DNA of 64,000 bases from Marchantia polymorpha subsp. ruderalis (GCA_037833965.1 AP031356.1:1758501-1822500), one strand, 5' to 3'. Counted from the stretch's first letter, positions 32,829-46,540 are shown. Notes: generated by a model from the sequence alone, not told the origin. Numbers and translations are program-made.

Positions 32829-33739
32829 ATCTTTTACTATGGAAACAATTTCCTCTATAACCTATGTTATTACTTCATGAGAAGTTTTAGACAAAAACCT
32901 AACACAAGGTACCTCTTACACAAAAATTAACGAAACTAAGCGGTACTCATAACAAAATAGAGTAATAACATAAAGAGGTAACTAGAATTTCCTCCCCTTC
33001 ATAATTACTTCATTTGAAGTTCTGAAAAGAAACCTGATACAATATTCCTCTATACTCAAAAGTTACCTAGAAATAAGTCGTAGTCATCACATGATAGGCT
33101 AGTTTTATAAAGTGATAACTGAAGACACAATGCTAGCAAACTTTCTTTGTGCTTCCCATGCAAAACTTGCATAATAACACAGTGTCAGTTGAAACTTTTC
33201 AAAGTAATAACTCTGGTCAAAGCATGAGCTGGATTGAATCTACCGTCAATCTTCACTAACTCCATCAGGAAGAAGTATCCTACCTGATGGATACTTCTTC
33301 TTGATCATTAATCACATATTGATCAAACTTTTCCATTTGATCAACGCATCCGCTGGAATGAGTTTACTGTCAATCTTGACTAGCTTAATCATGTGCTTAA
33401 GAACTCCACAAGTCCACGTGCTACTTCTTGATCATTTATCACATAATGATCAAACTACTTCACATCCATATCCGTGAGTGGAAATTTGGAACACTTTCCT
33501 CTTTCAATGATCTAGACTCATTGAAAAAAATATTACTACTTACAAAAATCTTACAAGCTACTATATCCCATAGGATGTAACCCTGCACACCACGAGCATA
33601 TCTAAGACAACAAAAATTCCTTCGATGTAGTATGTGTGTAGAATTCTCATCCTCTGACATCATAGGTCGTAATTCAAAAGATCATTCTCCTTGAGCTTGA
33701 AGTCCTATGCATCACTTATCAATGAAGAGTAAATAACAT

Positions 33740-34210
33740 TTACATGACAGTCTTTTTTGATGTGATCAGTCATGCCACATTTCAAGACATTGTTTTCCTC
33801 TAACAATACTCCTAGATATAAATCTCTTTCTCTTCCTTTCAAGAGTCATATATCTAGCTTGTTGTCTAGGATCCAACATTTTGCCAATCGAGGTTTGCAA
33901 CATTCGCCAATGGAATCGCAATTGCGTCTTTGACCTTGACAAGACAATCTTTCTTGATGTGGTCACTCTTGTCACATCTCTAACAACACATCATCTTCCT
34001 TTCAAGCGAAATACTCTTAGACTTAGATCTCTTCGTGCATGGATTTTTTTCCTTGACCTAGATTTCATGACCTTGGATTCAAGATTTTTATAATCATCGC
34101 CACCCTTGAAATGTGACTTACCATGGATCGCCGTCAATGTTATCCCAAAAGTATACATGCTTGGTTTCGCAATAAGTTTTTGCTCATCAATTGTCTCCTT
34201 GAGAGTCATG
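33740..34210 (-). pseudogene. Gag remnant with two zinc-knuckle motifs
   Basis: At 33944-33985 the minus strand encodes a C-X2-C-X4-H-X4-C knuckle (RCDKSDHIKKDC after a Cys and a stop). At 33747-33779 a second one reads KCGMTDHIKKDC, with the first Cys lost. The two lie about 200 bp apart in similar surroundings, so the knuckle segment was probably duplicated in tandem. A 72-codon gag-like frame with LKETIDEQKLI precedes them. Confidence 0.65.
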
Positions 34211-35219
34211 TTTTAAGCTCTCAAACAACGTCTAGATGCATTAGTCGCGTCAAGAGCTTTCCGATAATACCCAATTTGCCTATATTTTGACAAAGATTTT
34301 GTCAAACAAAACATTTATGTACAGAATATTAATCTAATGGAATGTTCTTTTTTCTGAGCAATGCCTAGAAAAAACTTGTTCTCATTTGCATGAATAAAAA
34401 TCCAAACTCAAAGATCATGTGTTCATATTTCTAGCCCACACACGATCATAGCTTCTCTCGCACATAAATTCTTCACCTTCTAGCTTGTTTTTAATCCTAA
34501 AAACAACAATATCGCAATGTCCAAAAAAACTTATTTCAATTTGCAAGAATAGAAACTTGAACGCAAGGACCATGCGTTCACCGTTCTAGCTCACATACGG
34601 TCATAGCTATCTTGTATAGAAAACTTCCATAAGCTATACATGCAAGCTGAAATGAAAATTAAATCATTTCAAAAAACTGCCACAACTCATCTTCAACATA
34701 AATGTCTCCCATAAAAACATCCCACACTCTGAAGTAAAACCAAATCACTTAAAAAAACTGTCACAACTTGTTTCCAACAAAACCTCCCCAAAAAAACACC
34801 TCAAACTATCAAGAAAATTTTGTTAAACTCAAAATGTTCAACTCTTATCAAACGGAAACATCTTTCAAACCATTAATAAAAGTTAAGAAAAATTGAGAAA
34901 ATCTGTGAAATAACTCTGAACTATCATTTCTTTTTTGTTGTCTTGAATTGACAATATTCTGAAAAACTTTACTTGAAAGCGTTTTGATCCTTCCAAGCAC
35001 CATGTTGTCTACCCCAACTTTGAAGTCAGAATTATCAAAACAAGGAAACACAAACTTCACACCACGGTCAGTTTGTAAACTTACAATCTTTCAATTTCAA
35101 CAAAAAATGTAGACAAATTTCAAAAAAATTGAAGATTCTACTAGATTGACAAACTTTCAAAAATAAAATTATCACTAAAAAAAACTTTATGCTCTAATAT
35201 AGACTTCAAGCTGAAATAA

Positions 35220-35231
35220 GCTCTTATATCA
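35220..35231 (-). other. Primer binding site of the nested element
   Basis: The minus strand reads TGATATAAGAGC, two changes from the initiator-Met tRNA site TGGTATCAGAGC. It lies just inside the 5' LTR. Confidence 0.65.
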
Positions 35232-35241
35232 CTTCTCAATG

Positions 35242-35478
35242 GAGAATTCATAAAAACATTGGTGATAGTAATATGCAAGAATAAAAACGCGAGTCCACAC
35301 GAATGTAACATGATTGATCACAAAGATATATGTCCACGAGGTAAGTTCATATGTGAGACTGTACTGAGTGTTATTGTAATACACAAATACTGGAATTAAA
35401 TACCCCAGCATCGGCTATACTCCTAGCTATATATAGCTAAAACTTGAAATTACTCTTTAATCAGAGCTCATTTCAACA
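35242..35478 (-). mobile_element. 5' LTR of the nested element
   Basis: On the minus strand it starts TGTTGAAATGAGCTC and ends near TTCTCCA. It is 237 bp long and is the partner of 32588-32828. It contains TATATATAG near 35.43 kb (plus-strand reading), a possible TATA region. Confidence 0.7.
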
Positions 35479-36302
35479 AGCAAACTCATATATTTGATGT
35501 TGTGCACAAGGTCTAATATTGCTCTAGCAATGAACAAGATGAATAGGTACCATAATAGGTTCATTGGGAAGTAGTGAAATGAATTATCAAATTTTTGAAA
35601 AGTTTTAAATTTCATGATTCATTGTTTGATGATTTATTTGACAATGCCAAATACTTGTTAGATTACATTCATGTTACTTATGGACAAGTATCAAGTATCA
35701 ATCTATATCACAGGAAATTTATAACTAGATATATGTTTACACTTGGTGATAGATGCATTAGTTAAAAATCTATCTTCTAGAAGTGCGTACTTTAATCTAC
35801 AACGGACGTTTGAGTATGTTGTGACAAAGGAATACATTTGATTTAATAGACTTATCATTGAAATAAGATTAAAATGGGATGTTGTCAATCTTCATTGTGA
35901 TAATAAAAGTGCTTTACATCTTGCTGCAAATCAAATGATGGACAGCAGAGTGAAACACATTGATTTCAAGTATCAATTTATCATACATGTTTCTTTTGAT
36001 AAAAATAAATTGAGCTAGTCAAGATTGACGTTTAATTCGATCCAATTGCTACGTTTATCAAAGTTATTGTGATAAAAGTGACATTGTGCTACTGTGTAGG
36101 TTTGCATGAGGTGCACAAATCGAATTTATTAGCATTTCAGTTCACTTTGTATATCAATACTCTATCTTGTTTTGGCTATGTTTTACTTCTAGTTAACTTT
36201 AGTTTAAGAAATATGTTTTGTTATGTATTCTTCCAAGATTTTCCTGAGTTATTATGTAGGTTACAAAAATGACTATGCACTCAACATGAATTAAGGGAAG
36301 AT
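35479..36302 (+). pseudogene. Ty1/copia pol relic, second part (end of RT, RNase H)
   Basis: The reading resumes after the nested element with KLIYLMLCTRSNIA-like sequence (family: SLMYAMVCTRPDIA). RNase H remains follow: RYMFTLGDRCIS, then LHCDNKSALHLAANQMMDSR and VKHIDFKYQFI at about 35.89-35.99 kb, which are strong copia signatures. A purine-rich tract leads to the LTR at 36303. Confidence 0.82.
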
Positions 36303-36442
36303 TGTTAGGTTAAACTTCTATTTTGTTTTAACTCAGGTTAGTTGTTGGTGAGTTTAGTTAACCTGCCAAAGTTAGCTACCACTATATATACTTGGAGCCA
36401 AGTTTCATTTTGACTTTGAAATTTTATAAACACTGAGTTTTA
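36303..36442 (+). mobile_element. 3' LTR of the copia relic
   Basis: It starts TGTTAGGTTAAAC after AAGGGAAGAT and has a TATATATA near 36.395 kb. It ends near 36442, where the duplicated flank resumes, so the length is about 140 bp. The 5' LTR is missing. Confidence 0.55.
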
Positions 36443-37500
36443 TTCTACTATCAAGATTTTATTTTTAATTTGAAATCAATGATTTCATGACTAAAATTTT
36501 TATGTAAAGTTTATGATTTTAGTTCAAAAAACGTTTTCACAAACTTATCAAGATTTTTTGTAAGTAAATTTTATTTTTATTTTTAAATTCATATAGAATC
36601 ATGAATTTAAAGTATTTTTTATATCTTTTTTGTGTAAGTTTAAAGTTTCATATCTATAAAATTCAAGCTTTTATGTGATTTAACTGGACTTGATATGATT
36701 CAATATTTTGTTTCATTTTATTTCAAGGAAAATTTTTTTGTCAAGAACTTAATTTGATAAAATTTGAAATAAAATGACAAAAATTATGATATAAGTTCAA
36801 AATAAAACAAAATTAAATTTTTTGCTTTAAACTTATTCGTTTTTTACACAATTCTAACATTAAGATCACATATTGTAGTGATTTGTATATGTGTTTTTAA
36901 AAAAAATTTGAATTTGCAAAAAAATTCTACAAATTCTAATGCATGAAATTTATAATAATTAAATTATCATATAAATTGATCCATTGTTCAAAAAAGTTGA
37001 TATTTTTTGATTTTATAAAAGTTGAATTTTTTATATTGTTTATTTACGATGTATGAACAAATTTCTAGGCTAGAAGATCAATATGTGACAAATTTGAAGT
37101 GTTTTAATCACTTTTCGCATGTTAATTTAAGCAATCAATACCAAACAATTGAAATAAATTGAATTTTTAATAAATTGGGATAATTTTGTTGATTATTAAT
37201 GATGTTTCTAGTAAAATTTAAATCAATTCAAGACAAATGACTCATAGTAATTTAATTTGTTATAAACTGGAGTGAATATTTTCATAATGTTTATCATTAT
37301 AGCAGATTCGTAATCAATCAAAGCCAAGCTATTGATAATAAGTGAATCGTTAGTGAGTTGGAATAGATATTTTCACCTTTGTTGACATTATCAATAGTGT
37401 TTTTTGACACAATCAAATCCGAATAAATGAAAATAAAGGTATGTTTAATCAATTGGAGTAAATTATGTTAGCATTCATTATCTTAGAAACTAATTCAAAA
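36443..37500. repeat. AT-rich flank, continuation of duplication copy 2
   Basis: It matches 18.24-19.3 kb (ATCAAGATTTTATTTTTAAT, GAATCGTTAGTGAGTTGGAA and others in order). No gene was recognised. Confidence 0.7.
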
Positions 37501-39018
37501 CCGCCTCTCTTTTTTTGTAACCATTACCACTTCTTCTTTTTCCGTTTCACATGTTTAAATTATTGTAACCACGTAATATACTTAGTCTCGTGACTTACAA
37601 AAGATTACTATGTTACTGCAGTTATCTCGTCTGGATTCTAAAAAGATCTTCACAGAAAGCTAAAGACTTCATATAAAACAGCTACATGCAGCCTAAATTT
37701 TGTGTGAAACTCATAGGAAAAGATGAAGGCGACCAAGGAAGTTGGAGAGAGCAATTATCTTAGGAAATGCCACTGGGTAAGGCATTTCTGAGGTTTAATT
37801 TTCATGGATCATAACGACTTGACACTGACTATGATTATTGGTGAGGGTTTTTTAAAAAAAGGTAAATAATTTGATTCATGTAAAAACCACAAATGAGAGT
37901 GATCAATACAAGTCAAATAAAAAGTCAAACACATATAAGCTCTCGTCTCGTTGCATAGAGCGTTGTACTAAGAAAAGGATACAGAAAGAAAGAAAGGATT
38001 CAAATAAACTTTAATGTAGGGATATCCAAAACCAAGCTTAAAGTTCATGGAGGTGGAAGTTAGATCAACTACATGTTAAACAACCTTCAAGATTGATAGA
38101 GATCAGATCAACTAGATCTGTTACAAAACGCAAAATTGCGTGAAGTTCACACTGTCAAATCTTGCAATGTGAAAGTCATGTGGTTCTCCATCGCATACAG
38201 TGGAGAATCTCTAAAAGCCAACCCCACTCTTGTTGAAGAAAGTGGCAGGGCTGGGGTGCTAAGACTCCGAAGGGACAATCGGTGATATGACACCATCACC
38301 ATGGGAGAGGGATATGCCCAGTAGTACAAACAATACCATGTACTACTTTCATGTACTACTACTACCAATTCTGGCAGCAATTTACCAGGATAGTAACGAA
38401 TGCTTTACCAAGTCTCGTGGACTAGAAATAGTTCGCCACAACTCCCCTTTATTGTTGGCCTATAAATAAGCCCAGTCTAGCAACGTTAACCGTTTCTATT
38501 CTTCGGAATCTCCTCATTAGGGTCCAGTGTGGACAATAGTTGCCACACTTGAATTGAGACTGCTAGTTTCACCGAAAGTTTTTTAATAACCCAAAAAAAT
38601 AATCATCATCTACTCAGCTTTAAATTTGTTCTCTAAATGCTTCTCTATAAAGTCAGACTAGCAATACTCGTAGAGTTCATAGCTCATGCTGGACATTCAG
38701 TGAGTTGTAATTCTGACCTCAAGCTGGCCACAAGTTGCTAGACCCTACTTGAGCCGTCAAGTATATTGTTCGTTACATACATGGTTAAGGCTAAAATCTA
38801 GTCATTAGCTTTTACTGCATACAATTACTATTTTGGTGCTAAGGACAAAAATAACAATAGACATCCTCGAATCACATATTAAATATACAACGAAGCTTTC
38901 CCTAGAGTGAAAAGAGGTCATATGTATTGATAAACTGGTAAGATTATACACCAGAAGGATTAAAGAGTAACTACAGGACGTTGTTTCAATCTGTGAAACA
39001 TACAAGAAAGATCTTTTT
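37501..39018. other. Unassigned DNA between duplicated blocks
   Basis: Only short frames without motifs are present. No clear counterpart in copy 1 was seen (19.3-22.5 kb there is also diverged and holds a copia relic). Confidence 0.35.
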
Positions 39019-40191
39019 TGCCAGCTCTATGTGCTATCTATTGTTTCCGTCCAATGATTTTCTTTGAGATATCCACTTACACAAGCGAGCTCTCAACCAT
39101 GAAATTTGTTTTCCTAATAGCTTAGTCAAAAATAGTACCCCTAAATAACTGAACAGTACGACATGGATCAAAGAATGCACTTTAGACAGGGGATGCACTT
39201 CACAACGACTTTGCACTGACCGAATACAAGGAATCCAGAGGACAGACCATAACCACTTTAGACAAATTCATGAAGTAAATTGCCAAAACATTGAATTCTA
39301 TTTGCAAAGAGGTACACAAGAATCCTTATTGCAGGTGATTGCGGTATGTACGAATCTGATCTTCAATAAAGAACAGGAGATTTCGATTACGTTGATTCAC
39401 ATCAAGGAACAATATTATGCATCCATATGCTGTCCCGTATCTCGTAAAATTATCCTTGAATGATCAACACATGACACCAAATTACGGCCCATGTTGTTGT
39501 GGTAAGTGTGCAGAACAATCAGCTACCTGATTAGAACACTGATATAAGAAGAATCTTAAATCTGGTCATCGTGGCTGTAGTTCAGCACACTGCGGGACAA
39601 ACCTGTAATGCAGGAGCTCGTGTATGTTATCATATACTAATGCGTCAGCGAGCAGAAAAACAAACAGTCCAGGTCTGGAGCAACCATTACTCATGTACAA
39701 TGTGGGAGAAGACCTGTAGCCACCAGAAAGAAAACCTGAAAGTGATAGCCGATAGGCAATCATTTCTGGAAGAGAACGGGACGAATAGACAGCAGATAAC
39801 TTATTAGGTACAAAAACGGTTCTCATGGCTCTGTGTTCCACGAATGAAACGTAATTTGAGAATCATGGTGTGCCAAAGTTCAGTACCTTCTGAACGATTG
39901 GCTTACGATTAGGCCCGACCTACCAGTAGTCGGGTGCACTTTCGTCATCAGGTTTCGCCAAATTAATAGATGGAGGTTGAGACTAATTGATACCAATTTA
40001 CAAATAGGTGCAAAAAAATCAACTCGACTTATGACACACTAAAATAAACTGATGCTTGATGCAATGAGATGTAGATACAAATGTGTTGCAACTCACCATC
40101 TATTAGCTAAATTGCAGAAAGCACGATCATTCCACTTCACATGAAATAAACGCGAGCTTTAGTACTGTTCCAATACGAGCTCTTCAAGAAT
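39019..40191 (-). repeat. 3' flank of the kelch gene, duplicated at 22.55-23.58 kb
   Basis: It lies downstream of the kelch stop and should include its 3' UTR. It matches the truncated copy closely, for example GCAGGAGCTCGTGTATGTTA at about 39.61 kb. Conserved short frames here are shared because of the duplication, not because of coding. Confidence 0.75.
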
Positions 40192-43100
40192 TCAGCGCTC
40201 CATTGAGTCTGCCTCATCTGAACGTTGGACTGATTGTGCTTTAGACTGCATGTGCAGCAATTGCCTGTATTCGTTCACCAACGAGGGAATATCATCCATC
40301 CGCACCTGTATAAGATGACACTCATTAACGACTACCTCGGTATACATAGGTTGTTGACGAAGCAGATTAAAACCGAAACGGAATCATTGTAGTTCGCTTC
40401 TCACGAGATCTGTGAAAACCTGTAATACATACCTGACTGGCATCTTTGAAATGATTGAAGCGATAAACATGCATTTTCGAGAGACTTGCTTCGCCGTGTA
40501 GTGCGGAGTCTTCAAGGAGCCCACTACTGCATAATACAGTAGTATTATATTACTTTTGGCTGTATGATTCAATAAGCTCAGGAGGCTTAGGAAGCAATAT
40601 CTACTATTGCACGTAATGAAGCAAGAGAGGAACTTCACTGTCAAGGAGGTTGACCATCACAATAAGAGAGCCAAATATCTCTCTTGGACGGTGATTAGAA
40701 CTGGATGAAGGTCCAGTTCTTCATGAAAGGGTGAAAACTTGACATCTTACAACCGTTCAAGAAATTTTTGAGGACAGTGTAATTCATCTGAGATAATGCA
40801 AAAGCAAACACACAAAGGCTACAAAGATGGAGAAAATAAACTATTCAGAGAAGAGTATTGTAGATTACCTTTGTAGGCCAGCTACAAGCCTTTGATAATC
40901 ACGAAGGAGAATGCCCAGTTCTTGCAATCTGATTAACTGTACTTCGCATAGTCTCCAATGGTCTCGCGCTGCCTGCACTCATCAATAGTAGAAATTTAAG
41001 TTCACCATATTTTAGAACATTCGGTTGCCCTGAAGACGATTCTTCCCAACTTCTCACTTCTTATATAAGGTGGGGCTAGCCAAAACACGAAGTTCTTGGA
41101 GGTGATCCAGATGTATACTTAAAAGGGTGACGCTAGCCAACATTGCAGCTCTTGTTCCAATTCAGAGTATACCTATTTAAGTGCTTGTTCACGTGGCAAC
41201 ATCAAACAGTAAATATGAAATTATAGGAGGGGACATTTAAGAGTAGCAAATTAGATTCTAAAATGTACTTTGTTTCCATTCGGTTTGTCCATCCTACACA
41301 CACCCAGGATCAGTTGACCGTCTGACGCCCCTACCTTCACGATTGCAGCTTTGTCTTTCGTCGGAGATAATCCTTCAGCAGAGAGCAGGTTTTGACCCAA
41401 AGCAAGTAATTCTTCGTCACTTGTAATCGAATCAATCACTAAAGGAGCAACAGCAACAGTGGGGAGACCTAGACGCTGCCGCAGTGTACTCAGAGGGGAA
41501 GGTGATAGTTCCTTAACCTGGAAAACCACACAATACATGTAAATTATGTAAATCTTGTTGATATCCAGGCAATTCCGTTAGAAACGCTCTGAGGCCTCTC
41601 ACAGACGCTAGAAAAACAACAATTATTCTCACCGTTGCTCCTTGAGAAGATTCCCGCTGCTTCGAAGGAACAGAAGTATTTGCCGGTAAGCTACTCCTCG
41701 GGGACAGTGATGCCCTATTTGCAATTGGATCATCTGCATTATCGTAAAATCGGTAGCTTTGGGTGTTAGTCTCCGTTGCTTGATGCCCAGAAAAGTGCCT
41801 CATGTAATGCTCGAGATATAAGCCAAAGATATAAATCCAATCTGCTGACTGGCGCAAGAGAAGTAAATTGAATTTACCTTCAGAAACCAACCACCAAATG
41901 TCGCCGAATGTGTTTTTCCCATCATAACCACCAAGAAGTAAGAAACGATATCCAATACGAGACATCGAGTGGTATGCCCGTGCTGGGGGTTCATTGGATA
42001 CAGGAGGTTTCTTCCAATGGGCGGTAGCTGCATCGGGCAATGCAGCGACTGGTAAGTTTTAAGGTGTAAAACAGGCAAGAGCATGCGACATGTAGACCAT
42101 CACTTGATTAGAACAGATGAATAATTGACAGTTGCTTATAATATGAAGGTGAGTATTAACGATAATATATATATGGCATTGCAAAGCAGAACTTTAGGCT
42201 TGCAATGAACTGGAGAAAAAATACACGCTTCATGCCAGCATTGTAAATCTTCACATAGTAAACGTGATTTCTGCCTCAAGAAACAACGCCCCAAACAGAT
42301 CCGGTAGCTAGGCTATCAACGTGACGTACGAATGTAACCTTTCAACAAACTTAGTGCCTGTTGTTGGTCGCAGCGCAGACACTAGATAAAGCATATACAT
42401 AATTTTAAAACTGTTTCTCAATACACCCAGACACTCCTTTACATCTTACCAATGAAAAATAACAACTTAACGACAATGTCAAAATGAGAAAGTGATGCTG
42501 CAGTTAAGTTCATACCACGGTCGAGAATGACACAATCATTGTGATACACATCATACCGGGTAAGCCATCCACCAGTCCCATGCCCGCCAAAAATCAGCAA
42601 CTGCAGGAAATTAATACGGATTTAGAGAAATCTGGAACATAGAATATTTCGTTCATCACTCAACATGAGCCGCAAAAAAATATAAAAAATTGGATAAAAA
42701 CTGGACTTGGAATTGTGGTTCCGAGATGATCTTGCTGCTCTACCCGATGCACAAATTGCTTATCATAGAAGCTTGGGTAGGAGTACACGTATGATTGCAA
42801 AAAAGGTTCATACCACATTGCTAATCTACACGTGGCTTTCGCCAAGGATACCCCTATTCTCCGAAGCAGTACTTGATGACAGCTAATATGGCGATCGTGT
42901 TCACATCTCATGGACCGTGTACATGTATATCGCAAAAAACGTGGTAGCTTTAAGAATGTCGACCTTTAGATGGTTCTGGCATTGTGCACATGTTTTGACA
43001 TGTGCACAAATTAAGCACCATGCAACTAAAATAAACTTGTCCTAAACGTTGTTTACCTTTGTCATTCCAGTCATAATCTAGTATCCTCAAAACAGTTGCC

Positions 43101-45845
43101 TAAGAAATTTTGATCACCTGGGGTCCACCGGCAGTAGTAGAGTGGCCACATCGAGCAGCAGGGGAAGACCCAGGAATTTTCAGTTGTGTCCAGGCTGGAA
43201 TCTCTCTCTCTGCAGCAGATGCGCATAGACATGGGTGTTTATAATCTCATCCACGCGAGGAAACATGAACTAAAATCTTTGCTTAAACCTTTAGGGGATA
43301 AATAGAATTTCGTGACCGACTAATCACTTTAAAGAGCTGAAAGACTAGTCCAGATCGTAAATAACTTCTTTTCTTTCAAATACCTTCATCAAATAGACCT
43401 TTCAAAGCCCACAAATCTCCCATGATTGGCCCACCAGCGCCTGAAAGGTAACAAACTCACCAATAATTATAAGCCCATGATTTTTTCTCAAGCGAGGAAC
43501 TGGTCAAGAGCTCATATCAAGAAAACACACATATAGATTTCAATAAAATCTGCAGTTTTAGAAAGTGGAACAACCATCTCAACAGGTCAAGGTGACAGAC
43601 TCCACTACTACTTACGCTTCATCGCATATATTAGAATTTTCTTCAGGTAAACGAGTTTCAATCTGTGACAATAGAAGATATTAAGCTAAATTCCTCCATC
43701 GAAACGTGAAGTTTAAGCAAATCTTTCAAATTTCTAAACCAACAATCTCAGTCACCCATGCATAAGATTGTATGGAAGACGAGGAAATGCTGTCGAGACA
43801 TTCAAGCTTTCTTCGAAGTCACTCACCACGACCACCGAAGATTAGCATTCTCTTCTCAACCATGGTAGCAGTGTGACCACAACGAGGTGGTGGTACAGGC
43901 CCTTGGAAAACCAACTCTCTCCATTGGAGAGAAACTGCGAAGGTAGTCCAAATTCGGTTCTTAGCAAAACCCAATTTCCACCAAAGCACTATGATCACTG
44001 GCATTGGAACAACTGAAGACAATTCGTGTCTATAAAATGAAGAAAACGGTAGCTTGACGAGTAGGTTAAAGCTGTACTTGTATCGAGAACATAAACATCT
44101 GAAAGCCACTTTGTTCCATCCCATCCACCGTAACTACATCAACGACCTCCAAGACATGAGCAATGCTGGCCACCCTTGTTAATCCGCATCAATTTGCAGT
44201 GGAAGTCTACACGCAGGTCACAGCATGAAGAAGCAAAATGGACAGAACAGCGACAGATAGTTATGGCAAGACCAACTCAACAACATGATGACCACTTCCA
44301 CGAACGAAGAGGTCCAAATGTTCATGTTTCTTCTGGACCAGTTCTGATGATAGTCAATGCTAAGGTGTAGAAAGTCAAGTGTGGGTCAGGCACTGAGAGT
44401 ATATGCTTACATGACAATCTTCCCGTTGCCTACTGAAGCACCCGCTGCAAATTCCCGAGGAGGTGGTAGTTCGCCATAACCAGAAAGTTCAGCCCATTGC
44501 CAAGTGTCTGTACCAGAAGAAACGCTTTAAAATTTTGCAGTACTAAAACAGATACATATCTAGTGTAGAGAAATTCATAACTTGAAACTTACGTCGAAAC
44601 AGAACATTTAAAAGAGTGGTCATATAGAAAAGAAAAAAAAAGCTTCAAAGCTTTTGATCAACGAGTAGTACATAGTGCTCACCTGTATCTAGCATCCAGA
44701 AATCACCCAACCTGATAGTATCTCAATATTAGTACTGTATCATTCGGCCGACCACAGGGTATGAAGCCATTTGAAGACAAAGAACGAGTTACATGAAATT
44801 CAAAGGCCAAGCAGTAAGACAAGTTCACGAGTAAGGTGGAGGCTTCGGACCGCTTACGGCCACATCGACCACCAAATATGAACAAGTGGCAATCAATGGC
44901 CACGCAGACATGAAACGCTCGAGGGCTGGGGCCAATGTGCCCGGATTCTCCATTTCCAGTACATTCGGGTTTAAACCATTGCAACGTGTCTGCAAACATA
45001 AGGTTCCGCACACAAAATCACAAGTCGTCCACGAGCAGCCACGACCGAAGAACATAGCCTTGATATAATTTCGGCATAATGCACTTGCACCGCGTAGGTA
45101 CTTATAAAAAGCGAGTCACCAGAAGCGGTTTGAGTTTTACTTCTTTCTTTGCTTCTCCTTTCACTTGACTGACTCTGAAGAACATTACTCACCTGTGTCT
45201 AGAACGACTAGATCATTCAGGAATTTTTTGTCCACCAAACCACCAAAAACTGCTAGCAATGATTTCCCGACCTTGATAGCTGTGTGACCACTGCAAAATC
45301 CTCAAGGTCAGGTCTTCCGAGGTGAAAAATATAAATACATGTATCAATGTCAGAACACCTTTCACCATGAAAAAGGCGAGTGTTCAAATGGACAATAACA
45401 AAGATATGACGATGAAAAATGACCAGTCAACAACTGGAGACAACTCAATTTTGTCTACTGATGAGAAAAATGCATCACAAATTAACTCCTACAAGTCCAT
45501 GCTAGCAGCCGAATTGCTCTTGATAGTCATTCTGCAGACAAACTCTGTATTTATCTGCGAACCTTCGCAATCAAAGCCTAATTGAACAAGCCACAGACCT
45601 TTCCTCGCCCTCATATTCATCAAACCCTCATTGGCCAAACAGTCACATTCTCAAAACATCTACATCCAGAGGAGGCAAAATCTTTGCATTACGCTCGAAT
45701 AACTTCAGAAAATTGAACCCCGATGTGTGCCCACGTCAGATTGTGCCGAATCACGTTCCAAATGATGCAGTGTGAGAATTCAATACCTCCGCAGGGATGG
45801 CGGATCGCCCTTGAAATCTCTGCCAGTGGCTTGAACCCACCTCAT
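40192..45845 (-). CDS. Kelch-repeat protein with C-terminal helical tail, 16 coding exons
   Basis: The exons are 45845-45787, 45290-45193, 44989-44851, 44711-44683, 44507-44411, 44133-44078, 43934-43827, 43440-43384, 43209-43118, 42600-42516, 42027-41878, 41733-41633, 41517-41335, 40972-40869, 40526-40433 and 40305-40192. All phases join, giving 521 residues. Six kelch blades are seen ([117 protein letters not shown]), forming a beta-propeller, probably a protein-binding scaffold. It resembles the plant galactose-oxidase/kelch family of the Arabidopsis At1g51540 type. The tail (exons 13-16) is charged and helical ([20 protein letters not shown]). Exon 3 uses a weak GT donor at AAGCG-GTCCGA. 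If intron 13 is kept, the frame stops at 41251 and gives 445 residues. No signal peptide or membrane segment. Confidence 0.88.
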
Positions 45846-46280
45846 GCCTCCAGATTTCTAAGCTCGCCTACAATCAACAGTCTGCTACGTGCCCTGATCT
45901 GATACCGATTCCACTCGACTGCGATGAGGCTCAACGAGATAAACCCCTGTCCGATCAATCATTAATCCTCGGCGGCGGCAGCAGCAGCATAACCTGTCAC
46001 CGGGATGTAGTCAAGCAGTCGAAATTCACACCCGGATTCCTCCGGGCGCAGTGCAATCAGGTCTCAAATGGCCGGTACCTCGTCCTGCGATTTGGGAACG
46101 GGACCAGTTGTCTCATGGACTGCTCGTAGAGCAGGTCTAATCAGCAGCGACCAGATGTCCTGCTCTACACAGACAGTCCAGTGATCCGGGCTGTCCTTCC
46201 GGCACAAGAACTTTCCACCAAAGTTCGAGTGAAGTCCAAGTACGGTCGCGAGGAGGCTTTTATGAGCTGAAGAGTGGGGC

Positions 46281-46303
46281 GGGGGGGGGGGGGGGGGGGG
46301 GGG
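46281..46303 (+). repeat. Homopolymer of 23 G
   Basis: An unbroken G run preceded by GGGGC. It lies about 440 bp upstream of the kelch ATG. Run length may be inaccurate in any assembly. Confidence 0.9.
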
Positions 46304-46540
46304 ATTGCAGCAAAGCCCACTTGGGCCCTATTTGGCTGCTCTGTCCTGGACACGTAATTTTATGAACGTCACATCTCTGCGAGCGAGAATCGCCTCCATT
46401 AAAGATCCGCTTCTCTGGCGCTGTTCTGCTCAGATCTGACGCTCCGTTTCTTCCGGCCTTTAGTGGATGTTGAAACAGACCGTCGAGTACTGTACTGCAC
46501 GCTAATTTGAGCTGCGCTTAAATTCTCGGTACACAATCAT

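Larger units (their letters stand above)
32561..35478 (-). mobile_element. Nested gag-only LTR element inside the copia relic
   Basis: Terminal direct repeats (32588-32828 and 35242-35478), a primer site and gag-type zinc knuckles on the minus strand define an LTR element without pol. The copia reading breaks at AGCAA (32556-32560) and resumes at AGCAA (35479-35483), a likely 5 bp target duplication. A 27 bp stretch (32561-32587) lies between the left LTR end and the left AGCAA and is not explained. The interior has degenerate tandem repeats, for example around 33.24-33.45 kb. Without pol it would depend on another element. Confidence 0.7.

Noticed and set aside
41251-41334. End of the kelch protein at the first stop (41251)
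   Set aside because: A good donor at 41334 and three phase-matched downstream exons with helical sequence give a longer model. The short form is kept only as a possible retained-intron product.
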